Notes: generated from the sequence alone by a model not told the origin. Numbered from the stretch's first letter, positions 9,380-22,054 are shown. The stretch: DNA of 47,897 bases from Haplosporangium gracile (GCA_015499985.1 JAAAUF010000222.1:1-47897); one strand, 5' to 3'. Numbers and translations are program-made.

Positions 9380-12326
9380 GAAAAACCTTCTTCAATATTT
9401 TACCCCTCAATGATGCCCTCCATCCTTTTGTGTGCTTTCGACATACATTCGCAGGCACCTCCAACTCCCTCTCCTTGGACGTTTTGTTCGTTGCCTCTTA
9501 ACGGTCTGAAAGGGGGACAACGGAGGAACGTTCGTCGTAGGGAAAAATAGCAGGAGGTCTTTGCATTCGCCCTGAAATGCCTTTTCCACGCCGCCTCTAC
9601 CCGTTCGGAGTGCAATTGGGCGTGTGTGTGAAAAATGTCCTCCACATTCCAGTCGAAAATAAACTTATGTGTGATAATTTGAGTTTCAATAAGTCTAGTG
9701 TGTGGGCTAGATCGCGACTGCCTGACTTGTTTCCCTTTCGCCTTAAGAGAGAAAAAAGAAAACCTTAAGCATTGTGAGCTCACATCATCCCCTCTTCTTT
9801 CTCTCCTCTTTCTTTTAGTTTCTTGTCCCTCGCCACAAATGGAGTGCACCATGTGTGTCCTCGGCTGGCAAGTTGGTTGGACCGACAGTAGAGGAAGGAA
9901 TGAATGGTTGATTGAGAGGCAAAATTGAATTCTGAAATGGTTGGCTGAAAAGCATCGAAAGACAAGTTTGAACAGGGCGGGATGCTGCATGTTGTTGCTA
10001 TAAGCTGTTTACATAATGGCATGAGGCAAAACCCTGACTACAAGAAAATAATGCGAGAGCTGAAAAAAAACAGAAGGGAGGACGTAGGATATGGGCATGA
10101 CAGGAGACATTGGGAGCACAAGAAAAAAAAACTGGGTGGCAGATGAGCGCGCAAGTGTGGGTTTGCTTTAGACTGTATGAACATTATGGTGTTCCTACTT
10201 GGTCATGAAATAGCCGAACAGAAAGACGCGCATTTTATATGCTGTTTTTTTGCTTCTACACTTCTCCTCACGTCTGTTCGCACATTCTTCTCGCTTATTC
10301 TTCTTTTTCAGGCGAAGACGTGCTGCAGGTGCTTTGTTGTTTCGCTGAGCGTTGTTTTGGCCACAAGCCGTATAGTTCAGCATTCTTTCCGCTTAAAACG
10401 TTCCAATCGACATATGAAAGAGCAACGTTATGCCAAACAGATCATGAGTGCGAGCCGAGAGGGGCGCAGAAAAGGTGGAGCAAAGAAGTCGCAAAGCGCC
10501 TGGGTGTACATGCCATGATCCAACGAGGCACAATCTAGTCAACCTTGATTCCATTCTCTTCATTCTCGTACCTCCATGTAGAACCGGTTATTGTGCAGGG
10601 TTCTGGGTCTTGCCCTCTTCTCCTTTGTCATCCAATACGGCTCACTCTTACATTTTTTGTGTGTGCTGAGAGATCCTGTGTCGCACCAGGAACTCAAAAA
10701 ACCCTTGATACATATATACACTGTCTTTTTCTCTTCTTCCAGATGCTTAATCCACTTTGAAGTACTCGATGCCCCTTGGGAACTTTGGCGAGAGATGGAG
10801 AGAGGAGAGGAATGTTCAGTGATGGACAGTCGTTCACCTGAAAACGGAGCGTGCCGTTAGTGGGCTGAACCTTTTTGCTAAATTCTTTCTAGTGCTGCCT
10901 CGACACCGATAATACTCCTCGCCCTCTCCCCCAACCTCAATCATTTACCCCTTCCCATGCTCTCCGTCCTCCCTCTTCGAATGTCTCGTTCCAAAGTTTC
11001 CATGGACCTCCTAGTGTTAAAAGAGCTAATGGGGCAAATAAAAACTAACAACTAAGAGGGACAAAAAAGGATGGGTGGATTGTGGAAAAATACAAAAACA
11101 AACAAAATGCAGAATATTTTCAGACAAAGAATTTGACCGAAACCTAAATCTGTCAGCATTCCGTTCGCTTGCTCTTATTTCTCTAATTGATCATATCGAC
11201 CTATTCCATTAAAGGCGTGGGGAAGGGTAAGACTGACAGAGTCTCTGTGGATATTTGTATCGTTTGAGCGTGAAGAGTTGCTGGTGGGCGCGGGGGGTTG
11301 AATAGTCCCATAGTATAGAATGCGATCGCGCTTCTTTACTCTCCAATTAGAGACCGTCTTTAGCAAGGTGGCGGCATTTGTCGATAAGCCACACGCACCT
11401 GTCTATCATGTACGCTATTCATGCTTCCCTCTCTCTTTTTTCATTGCCTTTTTTTCTTGAGCCAACAAACTATATCTTCGTATCATAATTGTATGAAAAT
11501 ACAACATGCCGCCTCCTGTTCGTTTTATTTTGCACGCAATTCACCTTGTTGTTCCGAGTTATCATCGGTTGTACTTGCGTTCGGTTTGCAGATGTTTTAA
11601 TAAATAGTATTGCTCTTTCAAGACTAAAATCGCTATTCAAGGAGAGAAGGGCATCAAAAGGGAAAGAAAAGGACAAAGAGACAAAAAAAAATAGCGAGCG
11701 CAAATGGATAGAAGGATAACGGGGAATCAGCCACCCATCATTCCATTGTGAGTGGCTGAGAATAATTACTTTGATGAGAGCAATTTTGTTGCTTGTTGGG
11801 TGAAAGAGAGAGTATGTGCCTGTGAGGGAGTTAAGGGATCGGCACCGTCTGACAAATCTATTCACAACTCTGCGTCCCTAACATGACTAAAAGCACAACA
11901 GTATAAAGCTACCTCGGATCAAAGGATCAAGCCCTGCCGTAATGTACTTGTATAAATGAATTAGTAGCGAACGGCGCTAAATTTCGAGATAGGATGAGTA
12001 ATAAAAAAGAAAAACGTCAATATCGATCTGTCCGAAGGGGTGTCAAGATAGATAACGGCGGGTTCTTAGAGTTGTTGTTGGTGCTGCATTAGAGGGAGGG
12101 AAATAGAGTTTAATGAAAAACGCATGCTGCGTGTACGGAGCAGGGTAAGGGAAGAGATGAGGAACGAGTTGACCATGGCATGGCATGGTTCAATTGCTTG
12201 TTGTTGGATCCAATACTGGGTTCAAAAAGCTCGCTGGGCTGTAGTTGTTTTGAGGAGCAATGGCTAGATGGTTTATGTTGAGAGATACATAGAAAAAGAG
12301 AAAGAGCATAGGTCATGATGGCCAAC

Positions 12327-12344
12327 AAAAAAAAAAAAAAAAAA
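12327..12344. repeat. A18 homopolymer
   Basis: Eighteen consecutive A residues in the gene-poor stretch. It has no evident function and is prone to length error in assemblies. Confidence 0.9.
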
Positions 12345-13704
12345 TGAATGTACTTGCTGTACATTTGCCATAGTACCCTGCCCATTCATTTGTGCGCATC
12401 ATTTTTTTAAAAAAAAAACGGCTGAATTTAATGCGCTAAATGGGAGCGAAAGGGTAAGGGGAATGTCGCAAGAAAATAAAGGCAAGATTGAAAGTGCGCA
12501 AGGGGAGATATTACATTGGGGTTTGGTCTGAATGGATAGACTACAATTAGATGAATCGATGGTGAGTCTAGAGGCGCTATGTCGCTTTATGCTTTAGACA
12601 TAGTAGGATGAGGGAGTGTATACGAAGAACAAGAAAACCATGCGATAAACAGTCGATGGTAACATAAAGACAGCGTGGGATTTCGAAACCCATGCGAACA
12701 GAGAGCAGAAACTTGTGGAAATAGAACAATAGGCAATTGGAGGACAGGGACATGCATTTAAATCTTGCATTCGCATTTGCATGGACAAATTGTGCATGCT
12801 CTTCACTCGACACATGGCGCCTTCATCGCAACACACACACACTCTCTCTCGCTCTCTCTTTGCGTGCCTATTTTGGACGATTGTCCTCCATTTTTATTGT
12901 TATTTTTTGAATGACGGGAAGAGTGAATGAGTAACGACTACACTCGATTTCACTGTTGCTGTTATTTTCGGTTTTTAGCGTCCTTTTAAAAGCCTTGTAC
13001 CTGAAGCTAAGGGTGAGACATCGAGGGTCCACAGATCGTCGCTCAAAAAAAATAGAGACGGTGCATTGTTGCTAACCTCTGGAACGAGGACGAGAGGGAG
13101 GGGAAGAGGAACTGGGAACGACAATGCCAATAGGTAAAGTCGATTAGTTTTCTTGTTTACTTTTCGCCTTGCGCCACTGTCTATCTTTCTTACTCTGTTT
13201 TAGAATAGAAAACAAAAGAGACAGAAGGGGGTATGTGCACTAATGGTGAAGATCCGATCCATTGTAGTGGATGCCAACCACTGGCCAGAAAACAATTGGA
13301 AGGGCGAAATAAGGAGGCGTCTGATAGTCATTCAACCAGCGTGTGCACAGAAAACAGCAAGTCTATTCCGAAAGTAGAAAGCACACACAAAAAAAGTAAT
13401 GAAAGCCGCTTTTATTCTTGTTGCGGGCGCGATCTACAAAGTACAGTACATACACGGCATTGCACACTTACGCCCACATGTTCATGATTGGTGAAAAGAA
13501 GGAGGCACAAAGCCAACAAAAAACAAGAATGACCGCCAACAAAAGAGAAGAAGAAAGAAAAAAAAACAGGGGAACTGGAGAGCACGAAGCGAAGAGATTT
13601 CGAATCATGCATGCACCCCGGCCTGGTCTTTTGACCTTCCATTACTTCTTACTCTGCGCTTTTTCTCACTCTCTTTCTCTTACTCTCTCTTTTCTATCGC
13701 TCAC

Positions 13705-13754
13705 TTTTTTTTTTGTTCATTTTTTTTTTTTTTTTTCTTTTTTTTTTTTTTTTT
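13705..13754. repeat. Long T tract
   Basis: Fifty bases that are nearly all T, interrupted by GTTCA and a single C. It follows pyrimidine-rich CT repeats. It may exclude nucleosomes or derive from a reverse-transcribed poly(A), but no flanking target-site duplication or element body is visible. Confidence 0.9.
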
Positions 13755-14509
13755 GCTCCGGGTATCCAAGTGTTGGTCGGGAAACGAAGGAAATGGAGAT
13801 GGACACGGTTCGCTTTTTCATTGTCTGTCTGTTTCTTCGTAATATCGTCTCTTTCTTTGTCGTCATCCGTCCTTTCGTAATCCTCTTTGTTCATTTTTTT
13901 TTCTCCGAAGGCTATTATATGAAAAGAACAATTGCAGCATGGAAAGGGAAGTAGAAAAGAGGAATGCGGGGGATAAAAAAGGGTACAAAATGAACAAAGG
14001 CATTTAGTGCGGATAAATTGACAAACATGTTTGGTCGGGAGTGCAATGGGAGAGGGGTCAAATGCTAATGGGACAAAATAGATAGGACATGGACTGTACA
14101 CCCAGACTGAACTGGACTGACTTTCTGACTGACTAAAAGTATACATGAACTCAACAACAAGTTGAGTTAAAAAGAGAGAAAGAGAGAGTCGAGAGCATCT
14201 TTTCGAAAAAGAGAGAGAGAGAGAAGTGCGACGAGAGCACCAATCTGATCGGGTTCATATAACTCTGGATCCATGGGATCAATGGTCGTGGGTGGGTTGA
14301 AAGTATGAATTAGTTTTTAGGGGGTGGGCCGGTCGGATGATGGGAAGAGAGGGAGATGAGTTGAGGATTACGTGGATTTGTCCGGGGCAAAGAGAGGGAA
14401 GTTGTCAGGGACAGGCATAGAATAATGCGAGTTGAGTCGCTCTTGATGTTAATGACTTTTGATCAGCAGCAATGCCAATGCAACATATTAACAGGTATCA
14501 TTCTTTCAG

Positions 14510-14529
14510 TTGAGCATGGACATGCTCAA
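14510..14529. promoter_or_regulatory. Perfect palindrome TTGAGCATG-GA-CATGCTCAA
   Basis: Two 9-bp arms separated by 2 bp, about 450 bp upstream of the alpha/beta hydrolase start. The dyad form suits a dimeric transcription factor or a tight hairpin. No known site name can be assigned with confidence. Confidence 0.45.
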
Positions 14530-14974
14530 TGTACGTGTATGTTCAATTGGTGATATGTAGAGCGAGCGAGCGAGTGAGTATTGCCCGTTCCAGCGTTCCA
14601 GTCGCAGCGCAATAAGAAAAGGAAAAAAAAAGGGTTTCGTTCTCTTTTTTGATTATCTCTGTTCGCCCTTCCGCCTCTCTCTTTTTTTCATTTCTTTCCC
14701 TTTTTACCTTTTCGCTTTATTCTTAGGTCTTCTCTCTTTGTCTCTTTCTCTTTCCCTTTGGCCCTCGCTACTTCACCCCTCCCTCATCACTCCCTTCTCA
14801 TTTTCACTACATCCTTTGCTTTCATCACACTTTTCCTCCAACCTCCCCCCTTTCCCTCATTCCCGTTTCCCTCTTTACCACTCCTACACCAGGAACCGAC
14901 CTCATCCATTCAACAACCAACAACCGACTCACCAACTCTACCACTCCCTACATACATATTCTCTCCAGCTCACC

Positions 14975-17540
14975 ATGTCAAGACGAATGTCCGAGGCGGC
15001 CTCCATCAGGTCATTCGACAGCATCCCGACGATGGCGGATGTCGAAGCAACCCTTGGGTGTGTGGACATGAACCAACGCTATGAGTTGTACTCTGGCCGT
15101 CTTGTGTCCTTTGCTGAAGTCGGACACCCCTGTGGCCACCCTGTCTTTTGTTTGTAAGTCCTACCCTCATTTTTTATTTGTTTATTTATTGCGCTTATTT
15201 GTAACTGCCTTGTTGTTGTTTAAGCCTTACCATGCACACAGGAAGAAAAGAAAAGAGATCGAGTTATTGCTTATGAAGGCATGTGGACAACGTATATATG
15301 TATGTTGAATGGCATTGATCGAGCAGAGAGTGATGTATGTAATGTGATGTGTTGTTTCAGCTTGGTCTGAGAGAGAGACTGATGGTGATGGACTGATTGG
15401 TGCGGAGGATTGGCTGCTGATGGAACAAGTAATGGTCAAGCTATATCTGATTGATGGATGCATCGGTGTTGCTATAAATGAGTCCATTGGTCTCCTTTTT
15501 CTTTCTTTTTTTTTATCTTGTTCCTCATTGACCATCATGCCCCAAGTCTCATCTTTTCTTTCTTTCGATTTTTTTTCTCTCTTTCTTTTGTTCATAAATT
15601 ACTGCAGTTGTTGTTGTTTGTGCACAGTCGGTTTATATTACTCGTGCCTGGCTCGGTCAATTAATACTGGACGTCTTGTGTTTTATTTTCACACTTTTGG
15701 CTGTGTGCATCCCATCCCCCACCCCCATCCCTCCCGCACTCCGCTTTGCATTCAACTGTCGACATGCACTCTAGCTTCCGAAGCAATTATTATTATTTTT
15801 ACCCAACAAACAAATATTTGAAATGTCGACCATGGCCTCCATGGGGGTATTTTTTAATCGATAGTAGATTGTGAATCATCTTTTTCCTCGCCCTTTGCAC
15901 TGCCCTACCATGTTGGTTTGTGTTCATGTCGGGATTGTACCATAGAATTCATTTTGTTTGTTTACTTGTATGGTGTTGGGCTTTTACATGTTTCGACTCC
16001 GTCGCTATCTCTCTTGCTGCCCAACTCGATGTGGTTTTCATTTCAATTTATTTTATGTAATCCTCACATGTATTTTTTTGCATGCGCATGCGTCTTCATT
16101 ATATTAACTCTATTGTTTTCTACCTTTTTATTTTGTGTCCGCTTTTCGCCTTTCGCTTCTATTTTATCGCGATTGTTAAATACAGTCTGGGTCTGGGTTG
16201 CATGCGCTATTACTCAATTATCCTGGAGGACTTGGCATTCAAGCATTCGTTGAGGATATACTGTATCGACCGACCTGGTGTCGGCATGTCCCACACCTCC
16301 GAACCCGAGGTAATTTTTATTCCCCTTTTTTTTTTTTTTTACTTCGAAACAATATGTCAATTAGATCGACGACCATCAATTTGAGCTATCAAGCAAACTA
16401 ACATCCGTTTTCCTACATCTAATTCCAATAGGCATGGACACCGCTGAGGATGGCAGAGATTGTAGAAGAGATGGCGAACGGGTTCAACATCCAAAAGTTC
16501 TCGGTGATGGGTCATTCCTGTGGAGCCATCTACGCCATGGCCTGTGCGCTGCGCCTCAAATCACGGATCGTCGGCACTGTTTGGCTGATGTCGCCCTGGG
16601 TGCATTTGACGCTTGCCAAACGTATGAAGTGGATCAAGCACGTCCCAACCACTCTGCTAAAGTCCTCGCACAGTACTGCCAGTTTGTTGTACAAATCGCT
16701 CTCCGTCGCCGCCAAGGAACCGCCGTCGAAATCGGACCCTAATATTTTGAACTATGATCGTGAGAAGCTCATCACGGCCATGTTGGAGGATAATATGGCA
16801 GAAAGTCTTGAGGGCGCCAATAATGATTTGATGGTTTGTTTGGAGTTGTATCATTCTTTTGGATTCAGTTATAAGGATGTTACCCTCCCCGTCCACGTCT
16901 TTTGGGGCACCAAGGTACGACATCTCTTTGTTTAATTAGCGGCGCAATTATTTTTTTTGGCCTGAATGTTGTATTTCATGCCTTCTTAACCAATTGCTTA
17001 CGTTTTTCTACGATTTTTCATTTTTTAAATTAGGATGCAGTAATTTCGAGGGAAGCGGTGGACTGGATGGAACAGCGGTTAACGCAATGTACACTCAGCA
17101 TCATCGAGGGCGGGACCCACGGGCTCCTCTGGCGCGCTGACGTCGTTTCACAGATTTTCAAGGGCATCGCATCGTCATGGAAGCTTGCCGAGTTTGAACG
17201 GTCATTGTCGCAGAGATGGTCGATCAAGCAGTTGGGGTTGAATGGAGGCGGGCACAGTAATCGCCATTTCACCTACAGGAGTAGTGCTTATTCTGCAACG
17301 GGACAACTTCAGCAGGCGATTCAGACTAGTAATATCTATGAGACTGCCATTGCAGCAGGTGCGACAGTTGTGAGTGGTGCAACGAGCCCGGTGTCGGCGG
17401 TGGCGACTGCGACGGCGCAGGCTGCAGTGGTTGCGGTTGCTACTGCAACGGCACAACATCGGTTGGTGCATCCGCATGCTGTTGAAGAGTCTGAAATCCC
17501 TGTTGTTGTTGCTGCGGCGACCGCTACCGTCTCGAACTAA
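14975..17540 (+). CDS. Alpha/beta-hydrolase fold protein
   Basis: Exons 14975-15153, 16186-16309, 16432-16914 and 17034-17540 encode 430 residues. The fold signatures are HPVFCFLGLGCMRYY (oxyanion loop), IDRPGVGMS, the nucleophile elbow GHSCG (Ser130), the acid strand VFWGTKD (Asp263) and GGTHGLLW (His291), so the catalytic triad is intact. The cap region is helical. The C-terminal 90 residues form a low-complexity Ala/Val/Thr tail of unknown role. Substrate cannot be told from the sequence; esterase, lipase or epoxide-hydrolase-type chemistry is possible. Intron 1 is 1032 bp, about ten times the usual length here; the other introns are GT-AG of 119-122 bp. It converges with the aldo-keto reductase gene (216 bp between stops). 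Confidence 0.88.
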
Positions 17541-17756
17541 TACTTGCGAGCGCATCTCTTTATGACCCCTTTTCATCCATCATCCCCACCCCTAATCCCC
17601 TAATGTATTATACCCAAAACATCATTCATAATTCAAAGACAAACCCGTTCACAAAGTGCTTTCGTCTAAGCATCGTATTATTTTTTATTGTGTTGCTCAG
17701 TGTTTGTACGTGTGTCTGAGTGTCTGCGTACAAGGATAATAAAAATGAGGGAGAGT

Positions 17757-19278
17757 TCAAGAAGAACGGAAGTTGTAATCAAGAACAGGTCGGTTCATCA
17801 ACACTCCTTCAATAGCCTCCATAACCTCCTCCGTCAACAGTGGAACGATCTGCAACGCCTTGACATTTTCTTCAACCTGACTTGGTCGACTCGCTCCTGT
17901 AATCACACTCGAAAGATTTGGGTTCTTCAAGCACCACGCAAGACACAGCTGTGCCGTCGTGCAGCCCAGCTGTTGTGCCAAATGACCCAACTGAGCCACC
18001 TTTTGGATCTTGACACGACCGTCTTCGGATTCGAGGGATTCGCGGAGTCGTTTCATGACGGCGTTGTCTTCGATGGCGAGGCGGGAATCAGGGGGAACGC
18101 CATCGTTGTATTTTCCGGAGAGGAGACCCGAGGCGAGGGGGGACCAGGTTGTAGCACCCATGCCAAAGTTTTTGTAGAGGGGGAGGTACTCTTTTTCGAC
18201 TCTGTCTCTATGGAACATGTTGTATTGCGGTTGTTCCATCTTCATTGTCATTTCAAAGGAAGAAAGGAAAGAAGGAAAGAGAGAGTTAAAAAATGACACG
18301 AAAGTTTGATGGATTAAGGAACGTTTTTTTCGCTTCGCCGAAAAACACACAAATATTAATTATTCAAAAAGCACACAAAGAAAAAAACGAGCGTAAAGGC
18401 TTACCAATGGCGCGATAAGATTCAATCGCTGAGCAACTGCATGGGCTTCACAAATCTGTTGTCCCGACCACTCGCTCGTCCCCCAATAAAATGCCTTCCC
18501 TTGCTCAATCACAAAATTAAATGCCCTCACAATTTCTTCCATCGGTGTATCCGAGTCCGGTCTATGCGCATACAACAGATCGACATAGTCCAACTGGAGC
18601 CGTTTGAGAGAAGCATCAGTACCCTCGACGATATGTTTCCGGGAGAGACCCCGATCGTTGGGTCCTTTTCCGCCCCAGAAGAGTTTTGTGGAGACGACGA
18701 GGTCGGAGCGTTTCCAGCCAAATTTGCGGATTGCTACCCCCATGTCGATTTCGCATTGTCCGCCTGAGTAGACCTATGTTTTGTTGATTTTGTTTTGTTT
18801 TTGGTTTGTGGTCGGTTTTTGGAAGGGGAGATGAACAGTTATGGAGAGGAAGGGGGCGTTGTTGGGTTAAACTTTATCCTGTATTGATACATATTGCCAA
18901 TCTGTTACATTGGAGCAGCCCATGGACCAAAAAAGCAGAACAGAACATATGCTTTACCTCGGCGGTATCGAAAAAGTTGATACCGTTGTCGTATGCGGCC
19001 TTCATACACATCTGAGCAACCTCAGGACTGACCTGGCCACCTGCAACAAAGGAAGAAGACAATCATTATCCTCATATATTGTTAGTTTCGTCTGTCCCAA
19101 GGTAACGGAAGCGGCAAACTGGACGGGAGAGCGTCAAATAAAAAAAAAGTATGCGAAGCACAATGAGAAGACGGAGAGAGAGAGAGCAGTACGTGCCATA
19201 GGTGACCCATCCGCCGAGGGAGAGACATGAGACCATGAGTCCGCTCTTGCCAAGGTATCGATACTCCATGGACGTCAT
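17757..19278 (-). CDS. Aldo-keto reductase, Kv-channel beta-subunit-like
   Basis: Minus-strand exons 19197-19278, 18958-19040, 18405-18773 and 17757-18239 encode 338 residues. The protein follows the Kv-beta (AKR6) pattern throughout: EYRYLGKSGL, WVTYGGQVS, AYDNGINFFDTAEVYSGG, STKLFWGGKGPNDRGLSRKH, YWGTSEWS, WSPLASGLLSGKY and SVITGASRPSQ. The AKR tetrad is Asp52, Tyr57, Lys85 and His125. Animal Kv-beta proteins carry Asn where this protein has His125 (YAHRPD). It is probably a cytosolic NADPH-dependent reductase; a channel partner is not implied. Intron 1 (19041-19196) must use a GC donor (TATG, then GCACGT), because the nearby GT leads to a stop; the join restores WVTYGGQ. An ATG three codons further in is an alternative start. 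Confidence 0.92.
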
Positions 19279-19810
19279 CCTTGCTGTATTTTTGCTGTTT
19301 GTTGTTGGTTGCTGTGCGTGAGTTGCTTTGGTGCGCGCGTTTGTCTGGCTGGTGTTTATGAAAAAAAAGTAGTCCTGTCCTGCTGACCGCTGTCGGTTGC
19401 TTGTATTTATCCTGTGAGGAAAGATGTCGATTAAGAATGCGCACGAGTGGGAATGGAATGTAATGAATAAACGAAAAGACTAAAAACAATAAGCGCGATG
19501 TTTTTGGAGGGGCAGAAAAGAAAAAAAAAAAAATCGCATACCACATTCTCAGACGAGTCAGACAGGCCACATGCGCCCCTCGATTTGCCATTTGACAGAT
19601 CAAAAAAATTTCACGCAAAGCGACGATGGGTCCCTGTTTCACTGCACAAAAAACCTGTTGAATCAAGTTCGTCAGGTAATCTCTTGGGGTAACTCCTTTC
19701 TCTGAACACATAACATAGCGACATTCTGAAGTCATTATATAGTTCTTTGTGAATGAAGGTGGTTTTTTGTATTGTTGCAAAAGAAATAAAAACAGAAGTG
19801 ACTAGATATT

Positions 19811-22054
19811 TTAGTTGCCAACACGGATGATACCAGCGGAGACGAGCTTGCGGATATTGGCAGCAACCAGGGGGTTCTTCATGTGGTCCTGAGCGGCCTG
19901 AGGATCCTCCTGCATCTGCTGCAAAATGCTGCGCATAGCAGGGTCAGACATGATCCTCTGGACCTCAGGATCTTGCTGTGCTCTGGCAATCGTCTCAGCC
20001 TCAGTCTCACCCTCCCGACGCTGGAAACCGCGGTTCATTTCCGTGTAGACCTTGTTGATCTGACCGTCAATCTCGGCAGTGTTCTTCTTCTCGACATCGG
20101 CGTCCTTGGCCTGCTGGCACGTCTCGAGACACTCGGTGTACTCCTTCTTCAAGAACTGGATGGCAGCCTTGCGAATGTATCCCTTGACAAACTTGGGGTC
20201 CAAAGAAATGCAGGTCTCACAGTCCTTCAACGCCTCGTTGATTGCCATCAGCTTGGTGTAGCAGGCAGCGCGGTTAGAGTAGGCGCGGGGGTCGGTATCG
20301 TCACGCTTGATAGCCTCGGTGTACTCCTTGACAGCTCCAACAAAGTCGCTCTGCTTGAAGAGGACATTACCGCGGTCACGGGCCTCGGCCGAGAGGGCGA
20401 CATCCTTATAAGCCTCCTTGTCAGCCTTAGCCTTGGCCTTCTCAGCCTCCTTGAGCTTGGCGAGAATGTCGGGGGTACGATGCTCGGCCAAGGACTTGCC
20501 ATAGTACTTGATGGCCTCGGGCAACTTGTTCTGCTTGGCATAGGCGCTTCCGATACGACCGAGGGCCTTGGCGATCAACTTGTAATCGGCACGGTGCTCG
20601 CGTCCAACGTCAATGGCCTCCTCGCAGGTCTTGATGCACTCGTCAAAGTTGCCCATCTCAAAGTAAACAGCAGCCTTGTTGGTCAAGATTGAGATGTTGG
20701 TCGAATCCAGCTCCCAGGCCATGGCGTAGTGCTCCAAAGCCTCCTCAAACTTCCTGGCCTTGTAGCTGGCGTTTCCGAGATCCTTGACCTTCAAAGCCTC
20801 CTTCTTGTTCAGCTCTTCCTCGCTGGGCATCTCTTCATCCTTGGGCTCCTCAATCTTGGGCTCCTCAGCCTTCTTGGGGGCAGCAGCGGCGGGGGCGGGC
20901 TTGTCCTCCTCCTCTGACGCGCCGGGGAAGTCCTCGGGTCCACGAGCATCGAGACCCATCAAACCCATCAAGAGAGTCATGATGCGGGGATCCTGCATGT
21001 GCTGGTTCAAAGCGTTAGGGTTGGCCTGGATAGCGCGGACCTTCTCCATGAGATCAGGCTGAGCGAGCAAAGGAGCCAACTTGGGGTTGGCAGCCATCTT
21101 TGTGAACACGTCGGGTCCAAAGAACTGACCAATTCCCATCGACGCCTCTGTTTAGTTTTCATGTTGTTAGAGGAATGGATGTTGTTAGTTTTGCGATCTT
21201 GCTCTTGTTTGTGGTAGCGTATGACTGTCTGGCTATTAATGTTCTGTCGTTATTTGTTGCGCGCTCATTCCCGTTGCGCGCATCGTACATCCGCTGCCCT
21301 AGATACACTTTCATACTGCTGCCCTGCTCCCCCTATCCTATAATCCTCAGCTTAAGAAACTTCATGGTTGTTCGTTCCTGTCACGCCTTTTGTTATTATA
21401 ATGCATATCCTTTTGTCACAACGTGTGATCTGAGACCTATCCTGGTTGATGTCGATGTCTTTGTGTTCCCGTTCCTGTTTGTTGCTTCTTTATCAACTAT
21501 CCATTCCAAAACGTGCACTAGAAGAGAAAGAAAAAAAGACAAGTTTGCATACCCTTCTCCATGGCTTGCTTGGTATCCTGGAGTCCCTTCTGGAGCTGAA
21601 CATTGGTAGGCTCGATCTTCAATCCTGCCTCATAAACATCGTTAGCCTCGGGGTAACGGCCCAATCCGAAGAGGGCGGTGGCCTTGCGACCATACCCCTT
21701 GGACCAGTCGGACTTCAGTTCGACAGTCTTTTCACCATCCTCGAGCGCCTTTTCGTAGTCCTTTTGAGAGGCGTAGCAGGCAGAGCGGTTTGAAAAGAGG
21801 ACGTGGTTGGAAGGGTCGAGCTCGATGGCCTTTGTGAAGTGGTCGATGGCGGTAGGGTAGTCCTTGGCAAGGAAGGCCTTGTTTCCCTGGGCTTTATATT
21901 CTTCAGCCTATTTGTCAGTTCACGGTTGAAGGAGTGGTATGGGTTAGCTTGTTTTGCAAGGGAAGAAAGTAAAGGAAGCGAGCGAGCTATGTGAAAGAAT
22001 GAGGATTAGTGCTAACAGTGTTACGAGAGAGTAGCCTGTTTGACTTACGCTCAT
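19811..22054 (-). CDS. STI1: Sti1/HOP, Hsp70-Hsp90 organising co-chaperone
   Basis: Exons 22049-22054, 21553-21907 and 19811-21147 encode 565 residues (yeast Sti1 is 589). TPR1 spans about 1-115, with YKAQGNKAFLAKDY and SNRSACYASQKDYEKAL. The first DP domain (about 124-190) reads FFGPDVFTKMAANPKLAPLL. An acidic linker follows (195-230), then TPR2A and TPR2B (about 235-490), and DP2 (505-560) with DPEVQRIMSDPAMRSILQQM. TPR1 binds the Hsp70 tail and TPR2A the Hsp90 tail, so the full client-transfer architecture is present in the cytosol. The first coding exon holds only two codons (ATG AGC) before a GTAAGT donor. It shares a 529-bp divergent promoter with the p24 gene. I see no clear heat-shock element there. 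Confidence 0.97.

Larger units (their letters stand above)
8478..14974. other. 6.5-kb stretch without a supportable gene
   Basis: Between the GH5 start and the alpha/beta hydrolase start I find only short chance frames on both strands. There are no recognisable domains, no chains of splice-consistent exons and no tRNA or snRNA signature. It contains a 22-bp tandem repeat (9288-9379), an A18 run (12327-12344), a near-continuous 50-bp T tract (13705-13754), GA repeats near 14200, an 8-bp-arm hairpin (14148-14168) and a palindrome (14510-14529). The last 350 bp before 14975 are strongly pyrimidine-rich, as expected of a fungal promoter and 5' UTR. A long non-coding RNA or large regulatory region is possible but not shown. 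Confidence 0.5.

Noticed and set aside
9400..9990. Long minus-strand frame of 196 codons
   Set aside because: Composition is that of translated intergenic DNA, with overlapping open frames on both strands and no motif.
13233..13487. 84-residue plus-strand frame with several Cys
   Set aside because: No start context, no splice partners and no family resemblance; it lies in low-complexity DNA.
13418..13954. 178-codon plus-strand frame
   Set aside because: It is open only because it reads through the long T tract as poly-Phe.
19883..20692. 269-codon plus-strand frame opposite STI1
   Set aside because: It is the antisense shadow of the strongly codon-biased TPR2 coding region.
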